From contig CAZYSK010000014.1 in assembly GCA_964649415.1 (NCBI GenBank), positions 36,999 to 100,998 on the forward strand: a stretch of 64,000 nt of DNA, written 5' to 3'. The stretch's first letter is position 1. Every line of letters begins with the position of its first letter. Source of the stretch: CAZYSK01 sp964649415. Lineage in GTDB: Bacteria > Chloroflexota > Anaerolineae > B4-G1. Positions 46,194 through 53,730 of the stretch are shown here, piece by piece. The position numbers and the translations under genes were made by a program. The notes under the pieces were generated by a model. It searched no databases and was not told the DNA's origin. It saw only the letters and a list, made by a program, of their open reading frames with translations.

Positions 46194-47633
46194 TCAGGGG
46201 ATGAAGAACGTGTAGGACTCCGCCAAGCGGACAGCCAGCGGCGCGAGAACTCGTGGAAAGACCCCGACTCCAACAGTAGCAAGCAGGGCGACAAGCACGA
46301 TCGCCGCCGCCAGCCAGCCCTCAGAGGCATCCCCGAGATTGTCCAAGGGGATCACACTGCGGTTCTGCGGCGAGGGAGGGCGTGCCATCAGGACGGACAG
46401 TGCCCGCCACACACCGATCATCACACCCGCCCCGGCCAGAAGGAGAGATAGGGCAATGCCCGGGCTAGATGGAGACAGCGCACGACAGAGGGCCCAGCGC
46501 GAGACGAAACCGCTGCCGACAGGAAGCCCCGAGGCGGCGAGCCCTCCGACGATCAGGGCTGCCGTGCTCCAGGGCGCTTTCCATCCCAGCCCGTTCAGCG
46601 CATCGAGGCTATCGTCGCCGCCGTTGCGCTCCCCGAGCCCGCTCAGGCCGACGGCCATGAGGCTCAATCCGAAGGGGCGCATCAACAGCAACAGGAAGGT
46701 CAGCGTTACCCCCAGCTTGCTGTTCATCCCAAGGGCGATGAGGGTTGCCCCGCTATCCACGAGCGCGGCGTAGCCGATCAAGGAACCCAGACGGCGCTGA
46801 GACGCCGCAAGCACACCGCCCAGAATCACCATCGCCAGGCCCATGGAGGGCGCGAGTGACTCGAAGCGTGGATAGCGCATGAGCCAGGGGTAGGTCTCCA
46901 GGAACTCAAGCAACAAGAACCAGATCGCACCGTTGCCGACCGTGAGAATGAAGGCTCCGGCCAGAGGCTCGCTTTCGCCGAAAATCGCGGGCACCCAGGT
47001 ATGAAAAGGCAGAACGCCGAGCAACAGGGCAAAGGAGATAGTCAACAGGGAGGCCGCCGCACTGAGCAGCGTCGCGTCATCAGGGGTCAGCACGTAGCGA
47101 TCCAGCAGCCAGTGGGTAACCAACAACCCCGGCAAGGCCAGCGTGGTAAACGTCAGGTAGAGCAACCCGCCCCGAGTGGGCAAGCGCCCCTCGGCCTGGA
47201 GTGCAAAAACGGAGAAGGCAGCAGCGATCTCAACAAGCAAGGCCGCGTAGATGAGAGGGCGGATCAGCAGCGCGGCGCTCAGCAGGCTGAGCATACCCAA
47301 TCCCATCGGGAAGAGCAAGGAATGGGCTGCAAAGCGCCACGCCAGGAAGAAGATGCCGGCGGCGGTCAGGAACAGGAACGCCATCGCCATCCGGTCCGCC
47401 GGCCCCAAAACCAACTCGCGCCCAAACAGGACGACCGTCTCGCCCAGCGCAATCTGAGATCCCCTCAGGAACCCCACAGGCTGATCCACAGGCAACCTGA
47501 TGACCGCGAGGCCCAACGCCAACGCCGTGCCGACGGACAGCAGCGCGGACAGCGAAGTCCACCGGAGCAGGATGTACACGATGCCCGCCATCGCCAGCGG
47601 AAGGATCAGCAGCAGAAGGGGACCTGCAATCAC
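46194..47633 (-). CDS. NuoN/MrpD-like antiporter-type membrane subunit
   Basis: The 479-residue protein has about 14 hydrophobic helices and resembles proton-conducting complex I/Mrp subunits (PF00361). LLGVLPFHTWVPAIFGESEPLAGAFILTVGNGAIWFLL corresponds to the TM7-8 region of NuoN, and LGSLIGYAALVDSGATLIALG to the TM10-11 signature. In NuoN a lysine stands five residues before the PFH proline; here that position is Leu. ALLVEIAAAFSVFAL may keep the TM5 glutamate. It is the third of three adjacent membrane genes with overlapping ends, and no quinone-, flavin- or iron-sulfur subunit is nearby. It may be a stand-alone ion transporter. Confidence 0.8.
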   Translation of the reverse strand: MIAGPLLLLILPLAMAGIVYILLRWTSLSALLSVGTALALGLAVIRLPVDQPVGFLRGSQIALGETVVLFGRELVLGPADRMAMAFLFLTAAGIFFLAWRFAAHSLLFPMGLGMLSLLSAALLIRPLIYAALLVEIAAAFSVFALQAEGRLPTRGGLLYLTFTTLALPGLLVTHWLLDRYVLTPDDATLLSAAASLLTISFALLLGVLPFHTWVPAIFGESEPLAGAFILTVGNGAIWFLLLEFLETYPWLMRYPRFESLAPSMGLAMVILGGVLAASQRRLGSLIGYAALVDSGATLIALGMNSKLGVTLTFLLLLMRPFGLSLMAVGLSGLGERNGGDDSLDALNGLGWKAPWSTAALIVGGLAASGLPVGSGFVSRWALCRALSPSSPGIALSLLLAGAGVMIGVWRALSVLMARPPSPQNRSVIPLDNLGDASEGWLAAAIVLVALLATVGVGVFPRVLAPLAVRLAESYTFFIP

Positions 47634-48298
47634 AGCGTCCTCCCCGCGCCACGAGCGGCAACCTGGGCCACTCGCAGGTAAGCTGTCGCCAGTGCAATGA
47701 GGAAACTGACGGCACCAAGCAAGCCGGCCACAGCCAGGCTCGGCTCCAGAGCGACGTAGAACAGGTCAAAGCCCGACATGAACGTCAACAGGCCCATTCC
47801 TACCTGCATGGGAGCATCGCTCAACCCGATCACGAGCAACCCGAGACCAGCCAACAGGTAGCAGGCCAGGGAGATGTCGGTTGGCACCTCGGGCAAGGGG
47901 AGTCGCAGGGCGGCCGTGTACGCAGCCACCGAGATCAGCAGTGCCGCAAGCAGGCAAAACGACGCCCGCGCCGACATGACCCAGCGGCGACGACGCCGCG
48001 CCGCCGGTGAGTCCTCGGTTCCCAAGGACTGCTTGAGCATGTCAGCCCGCCGCTCGGTCAGATACAGCACCATGCAGATCATCCACCCGATCAGCCCCTT
48101 GACAGCCGCCACCTCTAGCCGGATCAGCCGGGTTAAGAGCAACACGACGAAGAAGTACTGCAAGGTAAGGGCCATCACGTTCAGGTGCCAGTCTCGACTG
48201 ACGACCAGGAGCCCAGCCGTGAACAGTATGCCGGCCACGGCGGGCATAGCAGCCAGAAAGGAAACGCGCTCCAGGAGATCAACCAACGTGGGCATCAC
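47630..48298 (-). CDS. Six-span membrane protein of the antiporter-like cluster
   Basis: This 222-residue protein is hydrophobic, with about six membrane segments. The start is MMPTLVDLLERVSFLAAMPAVAGILFTAGLLVVSRDWHLNVMALTLQYFFVVLLLTRLI. A polar cytoplasmic loop around residues 78-105 (TERRADMLKQSLGTEDSPAARRRRR) divides the protein in two. I do not recognise the family. Its size and position between two antiporter-like subunits suggest an equivalent of NuoJ/K or MrpB/C, but no motif confirms that. It overlaps both neighbours by 4 bp, so the three are co-translated. The start could be the first or second ATG (48298/48295). Confidence 0.7.
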   Translation of the reverse strand: MMPTLVDLLERVSFLAAMPAVAGILFTAGLLVVSRDWHLNVMALTLQYFFVVLLLTRLIRLEVAAVKGLIGWMICMVLYLTERRADMLKQSLGTEDSPAARRRRRWVMSARASFCLLAALLISVAAYTAALRLPLPEVPTDISLACYLLAGLGLLVIGLSDAPMQVGMGLLTFMSGFDLFYVALEPSLAVAGLLGAVSFLIALATAYLRVAQVAARGAGRTL

Positions 48299-49938
48299 TC
48301 ACCACCCCAAACCAGGACGAGGAGAAGAAATAACAACAGCGACCACAACAGCGCCCCCGCGCCGCCCACCACCTCGTCGGCCGCACGGAGCGCGCTCAAC
48401 CCTCGATCCAGTGCGCCAGTAAGAATATCATACGCCCACTCCAGGCGCAAGAAATCGTGCATAGCCCTGCGCAACAGTACTATCCTGCGAAGCAGCCCGC
48501 CCTCTTGCCAAGCGAACACGCCACCGACGGCAAGTGAGACGGCCCAGACCAGCCACCCGCTGGAGGCCGGCATCGCGAGCAACGCTCCCAACGATGGAAC
48601 CGCGACCTGGTTGACAACAAGCGGCGGGTACAGCCCCGCGACAAGCAGAAGCAACGCCGGCAATCCCAATCCAATCCCGCAGGGCACAAGCCGCCAGCGA
48701 CGCCGCGGTTCAGCGACCGGCAGAGGGGAATCGGAGGAGAACAGCCAGCGGACCAACGCAGGAAGAAGGAACAGATTCCCGGCGAAAACTGCGCCCCAGA
48801 GCCACGGTCGTTGCCCATCAGTCAGACCGCCGAGCAGGGTGGCCTGCACAACGAAACCCAGCGTGAAGGGAGTCCCCAGCAACGCCAACATGCCGACCAG
48901 CGAGGGGATGCTCCACAGGAGAGACCTGAGTGTCAATCCTTCGCTCAGACCGCTCCCTAGAAACAGCAGCGCCATGCTTATCGCCCAGGCAACACTGCCG
49001 ACAACGAGTACGGCAATGGCCCCCTCGCCAGCCAGCCCAGCGGCGAGCAGGATCGCACCGGCAACCGTCATTCCAACCCACCGGAGCACGCAGCGGGAAG
49101 TCCCGCAGGACCAGGCCATGAAAGCACCTAGCGCCACAGCCACAGCCGCCGCGGCCAGCAGCAGGGGGGCGTTGAGCAGAAAATCGCCGTCCAAAGAGAC
49201 AAGCCTGACCCACAGCCCCCAGCCCACGGTGGAGCCCAGAAAGAGCGGGACAGCCAAGACCGGCGCGCTGTCCCAGTCACCTGGGGCGAGCAGGTGAAAC
49301 GGGTACATCCACAGCCGCAGCATGCCGGCCAGCGCCCACGGCAGCACCTGCGCCTCGTCCAGGCTCATTAACGTCCACAGCCCGCTGTCTACCCGCTCTT
49401 CGGAGAGGAGCACCCCGCCCCAGAGAAGTAGTGTCGCCAGGCTACTCAGGATCAGGCCACGGATGACCGTCCGCGTCGAGCGCTTGGCTGCAACCTGACC
49501 CGCGGCCTGGAGCCAATCGTATATGGCCCAGCAGACGAGCATGGTCACAAAGTTCGCGGACCACAGCGTGGCAAGAGCGGCGGCGAGCAAAGCGAGCAGC
49601 GCCGCTGTGAGATGAGGACGTGGATTGGGCTCACGGCTGAGATCGACGAGAACGGCGCACAAATCCACCAGGGTCAACGCCAAGGCCAGCGGCTGCACGA
49701 GCGCATCGAAGCGAAAGGCCAACGCACCGCCAAAGAGCAGCGAAGGCTGCCACAGGGACAGGACCATCACCGCCGGCGCCAGCCACCGCGTAAGGACGAC
49801 CAAGACAGCGGTGGCGCCCAGCACCGCCAGGGCGATGTACCGCGTGTAGGGGCGAGCACGGGAGAAGAAGGACAGCGCAAGGGTCCCAACTGCGCCCAAC
49901 AGTGGCAAGGCGATCGTGAGAACAGGAAGCAATGGCAT
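48295..49938 (-). CDS. NuoL/NuoM-like antiporter-type membrane subunit
   Basis: The 547-residue protein has about 14-15 hydrophobic helices. The region WALAGMLRLWMYPFHLLAPGDWDSAPVLAVPLFLGSTVGWGLWVRL aligns with the NuoL/M TM7-8 segment. There the usual channel Lys (five residues before Pro-Phe-His) is Arg, and the TM5 Trp-Glu motif reads CWAIYDW, lacking the Glu. It is therefore a divergent member that may not pump protons in the standard way. The ATG at 49938 is preferred to an upstream in-frame start (49971), which lies at the predicted transcription start. It is first in the run of genes 49938 to 44813. Confidence 0.78.
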   Translation of the reverse strand: MPLLPVLTIALPLLGAVGTLALSFFSRARPYTRYIALAVLGATAVLVVLTRWLAPAVMVLSLWQPSLLFGGALAFRFDALVQPLALALTLVDLCAVLVDLSREPNPRPHLTAALLALLAAALATLWSANFVTMLVCWAIYDWLQAAGQVAAKRSTRTVIRGLILSSLATLLLWGGVLLSEERVDSGLWTLMSLDEAQVLPWALAGMLRLWMYPFHLLAPGDWDSAPVLAVPLFLGSTVGWGLWVRLVSLDGDFLLNAPLLLAAAAVAVALGAFMAWSCGTSRCVLRWVGMTVAGAILLAAGLAGEGAIAVLVVGSVAWAISMALLFLGSGLSEGLTLRSLLWSIPSLVGMLALLGTPFTLGFVVQATLLGGLTDGQRPWLWGAVFAGNLFLLPALVRWLFSSDSPLPVAEPRRRWRLVPCGIGLGLPALLLLVAGLYPPLVVNQVAVPSLGALLAMPASSGWLVWAVSLAVGGVFAWQEGGLLRRIVLLRRAMHDFLRLEWAYDILTGALDRGLSALRAADEVVGGAGALLWSLLLFLLLVLVWGGE

Positions 49939-49977
49939 TGGACATCGGCGTGCCGGTTGCTGCCAGCACACCTCGCT

Positions 49978-50006
49978 ATTCTAGCACACAAGGAAATAGG
50001 CTGCAA
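49978..50006 (-). promoter_or_regulatory. Sigma-70-type promoter of the antiporter-like operon
   Basis: TTGCAG (50001-50006), a 17-bp spacer and TAGAAT (49978-49983) on the minus strand lie 39 bp before the ATG at 49938. Confidence 0.65.
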
Positions 50007-50036
50007 ACATAGGGGAACCCCATCTCACAAAGAACA

Positions 50037-50061
50037 GGGCCTCGAGCCATACCCGAGGCCC
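50037..50061 (-). terminator. Rho-independent terminator of rpoD
   Basis: On the minus strand GGGCCTCG pairs with CGAGGCCC over a 9-nt loop (8-bp stem), followed by TGTTCTTTGT. It lies 41 bp after the rpoD stop. Confidence 0.75.
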
Positions 50062-50101
50062 CGCTCCAAGGTCTGTTATGGTAGCCGCAGACGGCAGGCC
50101 G

Positions 50102-51295
50102 CTACTTCCCCAGGAAATCGCGCAGCTTGCGCGCATGTGTGGGGTGGCGAAGCCGGCTTAGCGCCTGTGCCTCGATCTGGCGCACCCGCTCCCGGGTCAC
50201 GCCTAGCTTTTTGCCCACCTCTTCCAGGGTGTACGTCTCGCCATCCACCAACCCGTAGCGCAGTTGCAGGATGCGCACCTCGCGGGGAGGCAGATCCTGC
50301 AAGATGTCGCGGAGCAATTCCCGCAACATCCCCCGGGTGACCCGCTCGTCGGGGGCTGGGCTATCCTCATCCTCGATGAAGTCACCCAACTCGCTATCCC
50401 CCTCATCGTCGGTAGGCATCTCCAACGAAAGAGGCCGGCGAGCCACCCGCAGCATTTCCTCGGCCTTGCGGGTCGGGATCTCCAGCGACACGGCCAATTC
50501 CTCGGTAGTGGGTTCGCGCCCCAGTTCCTGTGTCAGCCGGTGTGAGGTCCGCAGCAGCTTGTTGATCTGATCGCCCATGTGAACGGGGACACGGATCGTG
50601 CGGCTCTGATCGGCAATGGCACGTGTGACCGCCTGCCGGATCCACCAGGTGGCATAGGTCGAGAATTTGTGACCCAAGCGGTAATTGAACTTGTTGGCGG
50701 CCCGTATCAGCCCGATGTTGCCCTCCTGAATCAGATCCAGAAATGGCACACCGCGCCCGATGTATTTCTTGGCCACACTGATCACGAGGCGCGAGTTAGC
50801 CCGAATCAGATGTTCGCGAGCAGCCAGACCGTCCACCAAGGTTCGCCTCAGGTCGAACCGTTTCTCGGGCGTGAGGCTGTTCCCGTTCAGGTCCTCGCGC
50901 GCATTCTGACCGGCCTCCATGCGCTTGGCGAGCATGACTTCCTGGTCGGCCGTGAGCAACGGCACCCGGCCGATTTCCTTGAGGTAAAGACCTATCGTGT
51001 CGTCTATCCTAACTGTGTCAAAGTAGGCTTTCTGATCAGCCGAACTGACCGGCTGTTCAGGGCGCTCGGCCCCGTCGCCTCCCTCTTCCGGCGTACCGAT
51101 TTCGATACCAGACTCAATCAGAGTGGCCAGAAGATCCTCAAGTTCCTCCATGTTCTCTTCAGCGTGGGGGAAAGCAGTGAGGATATCATCATACGTGACG
51201 AAGCCCTGCTCAGACGCCTTGGTCAGCAGGTACTCCTCGCCGCTTGCTTCTTCAGTTTCGTTCTCTGCTAGCTTGTTCTCGGGATACCGATCCAT
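50102..51295 (-). CDS. rpoD: Primary sigma factor (sigma-70 family, RpoD/SigA)
   Basis: The 397-residue factor directs RNA polymerase to housekeeping promoters. Residues 20-75 are a region 1.1-like acidic helical domain. [28 protein letters not shown] near 95-125 is region 1.2. [38 protein letters not shown] covers 2.2-2.4. [16 protein letters not shown] begins region 3. [43 protein letters not shown] is 4.2, the -35 reader. Length suits SigA-type factors of the phylum without the large 1.1 insert. A promoter with a TTGACA box is found 108 bp upstream, and a terminator follows. Confidence 0.97.
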   Translation of the reverse strand: [397 protein letters not shown]

Positions 51296-51312
51296 CTTTC
51301 ACTCAGTGATTT

Positions 51313-51358
51313 AGGAGCACAGTGCTTGACAAGTCTACAGGCCAAGCAGTGTGCTCCT
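51313..51358 (-). promoter_or_regulatory. Large hairpin in the rpoD leader
   Basis: AGGAGCACAGTGCTTG (51313-51328) and CAAGCAGTGTGCTCCT (51343-51358) form a 16-bp stem with one mismatch and a 14-nt loop. It sits between the predicted rpoD transcription start (about 51396) and the ATG (51295), about 18 nt before the start codon, and could regulate translation or act as an attenuator. Confidence 0.6.
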
Positions 51359-51402
51359 GCATTTGGTTTATAGCGGCATATCTTTGTCCTCCGCTATGTG
51401 TT

Positions 51403-51432
51403 ACTATACCACATTTGCATGCCGCTTGTCAA
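51403..51432 (-). promoter_or_regulatory. Sigma-70-type promoter of rpoD
   Basis: TTGACA (51427-51432), an 18-bp spacer and TATAGT (51403-51408) on the minus strand. The predicted leader is about 100 nt and contains the hairpin at 51313-51358. Confidence 0.75.
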
Positions 51433-51479
51433 CCCCCCCCTCGTAAGAATTCGATGATAAACGGATGAAGACAAGACAA

Positions 51480-51508
51480 ACCGCCCCTACCATTCGCGGC
51501 GGGGCGGT
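51480..51508 (-). terminator. Terminator hairpin downstream of the SH3b gene
   Basis: ACCGCCCC (51480-51487) pairs with GGGGCGGT (51501-51508). On the minus strand it is followed by TTGTCTTGTCTTC. It lies 113 bp beyond the stop of the SH3b gene and just upstream of the rpoD promoter, separating the two units. The rest of the 51296-51621 gap is the rpoD leader and promoter. Confidence 0.65.
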
Positions 51509-51621
51509 CGTTTCGCTGTCGCTCGCCCGACGGGTGTCCTCAATGCAACCTATACATCGGTCCTCGTTCAAGCCCAGGTCATCCACGCTCTCCCAGCTTG
51601 CAGGCGAGAGCAGACGCAGGT

Positions 51622-52548
51622 TCAGTTGACTTGAACAACCTCAGGCCCGAGCATATTGAAACACGCGCCGTCGGTGAAGCAGATCCTCATCCACAGGTTG
51701 TACGTGCCAGGATCCGAGATGTTGATGTGGTCACGCCACTGGAAACGCTGGTTTACCTTGAATGCCTGCTCGGTCCAGCTCTTCTGAAACTGGCCGGTCT
51801 CTTGGACCCAGGTGCCCAGCGCATCGTATTCTACCTCCCAACCGGTGAAGTTGGAGATGTCCATGTTGAACCAGATATCGCCATTGGCACCAAACGGGCC
51901 AGGGGCGTCCTCAACCCAGTAGTCGTTCGGCACGAGCCCCCGAAAATCGGCAGCGGGGGCTGCTGTGGGCTCCGGTATCGACGTCGGAGGGGCAGCAGTG
52001 GGAACAGGTGTATCGGTCGGAGGAACGGGGGTTGGCGACGGTGGCGGCTGAACCTCCGCCACGCCGTCCACGTTGGAGGCGGTGACGATGTCGCCGAAGA
52101 CCCAGGCGGGCGTGCCCTCATACTCGATCTGCCACCAATTGGCGAAGCGACCGAGCACCGGGGCCTCGGTGCCTGGTTCCAGGTAGCCCACACGCGTGAA
52201 GTTGGTACCCGGCCCGGTGCGCACGTTCGCCCCATCGACGCCGGCCACGATGTTGGGCACGACCGGGGTCGCCGTCGGAGGAGCAGGTGTGGGTTCTAGC
52301 GTGAACGTCGGCGGCGGCGCTTCGGTGGGGGTCAGCGTGGGAGTCGCCGTCGCTGGCACGGGCAGCGTGGCCGCTGCCGTCGCCGGCGCTTGGGCGGTCG
52401 GAGACGGCCGTTGCTGCTCGGCATCACTGCCCTTCCATGTGAAGCCATACCAGGCAAGTCCAGCGCCCGCGGCCACCAGGAGGGCCCACGCCAGAATCGC
52501 CCAAACACTACACCCTCGCTCGGATCCAAGGCTAATACCTCTGCTCAT
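51622..52548 (-). CDS. Membrane-anchored protein with bacterial SH3 domain and C-terminal Ig-like domain
   Basis: The 308 residues comprise several parts. An N-terminal anchor lies near 15-37 (VWAILAWALLVAAGAGLAWYGF), followed by a Pro/Thr/Ala linker. SH3b (PF08239) at about 100-160 is recognised by VDGANVRTGPGTNFTRVGYLEPGTEAPVLGR and WWQIEYEGTPAWVFGDIV. A second Pro/Thr linker precedes a beta-rich C-terminal domain of about 110 residues ending DGACFNMLGPEVVQVN. The SH3b module commonly binds peptidoglycan or proteins outside the cell. Linkers of this composition are frequent in Chloroflexota. A promoter (52629-52657) lies upstream; the gene appears monocistronic. Confidence 0.88.
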   Translation of the reverse strand: MSRGISLGSERGCSVWAILAWALLVAAGAGLAWYGFTWKGSDAEQQRPSPTAQAPATAAATLPVPATATPTLTPTEAPPPTFTLEPTPAPPTATPVVPNIVAGVDGANVRTGPGTNFTRVGYLEPGTEAPVLGRFANWWQIEYEGTPAWVFGDIVTASNVDGVAEVQPPPSPTPVPPTDTPVPTAAPPTSIPEPTAAPAADFRGLVPNDYWVEDAPGPFGANGDIWFNMDISNFTGWEVEYDALGTWVQETGQFQKSWTEQAFKVNQRFQWRDHINISDPGTYNLWMRICFTDGACFNMLGPEVVQVN

Positions 52549-52628
52549 CAGTGACTCTCCAGTTCAGACTTTGCTTCTCGCAGCCAACACCGGCAGTTCC
52601 AGCCACCATCACGCTCCAAGACGCACCA

Positions 52629-52657
52629 AGTATAGCCGAACCCGCAATGAAAGTCAA
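52629..52657 (-). promoter_or_regulatory. Sigma-70-type promoter of the SH3b gene
   Basis: TTGACT (52652-52657), a 17-bp spacer and TATACT (52629-52634) on the minus strand; the leader is about 75 nt. Confidence 0.7.
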
Positions 52658-52843
52658 CATGAAGTTGGGCGCGACCGGGGGAGCCTGATACCACGATGGA
52701 CGGCCATCAGGGGGCTTGCGACAATATCGATCTAGCAGAGCCACCTATCGCCAGGTCCCGCAACTGCACGGCGAACTCGACATAAGACAGACGACTGTAG
52801 CGCTCCCTGGGCGCGATATACCTCGGCCCCGGGCCACCCTGGA

Positions 52844-52859
52844 TGTTTCACGTGAAACC
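52844..52859. promoter_or_regulatory. parS-like centromere site (ParB binding site)
   Basis: TGTTTCACGTGAAACC matches the bacterial parS consensus (TGTTTCACGTGAAACA) at 15 of 16 positions. The 14-bp core GTTTCACGTGAAAC is a perfect palindrome. parS sites bind ParB and usually cluster near the replication origin. No parA/parB genes are in the window, but dnaN and rpoD are within 5 kb. It lies between divergent promoters in the 52549-52910 gap, which holds no gene. Confidence 0.8.
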
Positions 52860-52875
52860 ATCCCTCCAGGCATGC

Positions 52876-52903
52876 TTGCGTCTCCGCTCACATCTCCTAT
52901 AAT
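52876..52903 (+). promoter_or_regulatory. Leaderless-type promoter of the ABC exporter operon
   Basis: TTGCGT (52876-52881), a 16-bp spacer and TATAAT (52898-52903) are followed after 7 bp by the ATG at 52911. Transcription would begin at the start codon; no ribosome site is present. Confidence 0.6.
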
Positions 52904-52910
52904 TCCCTGC

Positions 52911-53726
52911 ATGATCGAAACCCAAGTGCTAAGCAAACGCTTCAAGGGACTGATGGCAGTGAACTCGGTCTCGTTCACCTGCTACGATGGTGAAGTCTTT
53001 GGCCTGCTGGGTCCTAATGGCGCGGGCAAGACCACGCTGCTACGCCTGCTGGCCACCGTGCTGGAGCCCACCAGCGGCACAGCACTGGTGGACGGGCTCG
53101 ACGTGCGAAAACAAAGCCAGCGTGCGCGGGCCCGGGTGGGTCTGCTGGTGGAGAACGCCGGCCTCTACGCGCGCTTCACCCCGCGCGAGCATCTCCGCTT
53201 CTACGGCCTGCTCCACGGTCTGGGCGGCCCCCAGTTGGAACGGCGCGTAGACGCCATCCTGGAGATGCTGGATATAGGCGACTTCGCCGACCGGCGGGCC
53301 GCAGGCTTCTCCGCCGGTATGCGCCGTCGCGTCGTCCTGGGACAGGCACTGATCCACACCCCACCCAACGTCATTCTCGACGAACCCACCGCCGGCCTGG
53401 ACGTCATGAGCACCCGCAATGTCCGGGCTCTGGTGTCCCGCTTCCGCGACGAAGGCCGTTGCGTCTTGATCTCCACCCACGTGATGAGCGAAGCGGAGCG
53501 GCTGTGTGATCGCGTGGCCATCATCCACAATGGCCGTATACGGGCCATGGGTTCACCGGCGGGACTCATCGCGCAGACGAGCGCCGACGATCTGGAGGAG
53601 GCGTTCGTGCGCACGATAGGCGAGGAGCAACTGCGGGCCGACCTGTGGAGACAACAAAGCCAGCGCCGTTGGTACCAGTTCTGGAAGCGCCCATCGGCTG
53701 TTCGGCAGAAACGAACGAGGGAATGA
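52911..53726 (+). CDS. ABC-2 type exporter ATP-binding subunit (NatA/CcmA-like)
   Basis: The 271 residues start MIETQVLSKRFKGLMAVNSVSF. FGLLGPNGAGKTTLLRLLATVLEP near 31-54 is Walker A. FSAGMRRRVVLGQAL is a weak form of the ABC signature, and PPNVILDEPTAGLDVMSTRNV is Walker B with the D-loop. LISTHVMSEAERLCDRVAIIHNGRIRAMG holds the H-loop. The C-terminal 30 residues are basic. It energises the membrane permease encoded 4 bp downstream. The ATG at 52911 is chosen because family homology begins there and a promoter -10 box immediately precedes it. NatA-type (Na+ or drug export) or antibiotic-export roles are possible. Confidence 0.93.
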   Translation: MIETQVLSKRFKGLMAVNSVSFTCYDGEVFGLLGPNGAGKTTLLRLLATVLEPTSGTALVDGLDVRKQSQRARARVGLLVENAGLYARFTPREHLRFYGLLHGLGGPQLERRVDAILEMLDIGDFADRRAAGFSAGMRRRVVLGQALIHTPPNVILDEPTAGLDVMSTRNVRALVSRFRDEGRCVLISTHVMSEAERLCDRVAIIHNGRIRAMGSPAGLIAQTSADDLEEAFVRTIGEEQLRADLWRQQSQRRWYQFWKRPSAVRQKRTRE

Positions 53727-53730
53727 GCGG

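Noticed and set aside
44831..46451. Plus-strand frames opposite rarA
   Set aside because: Antisense shadows of a gene with complete AAA+ motifs.
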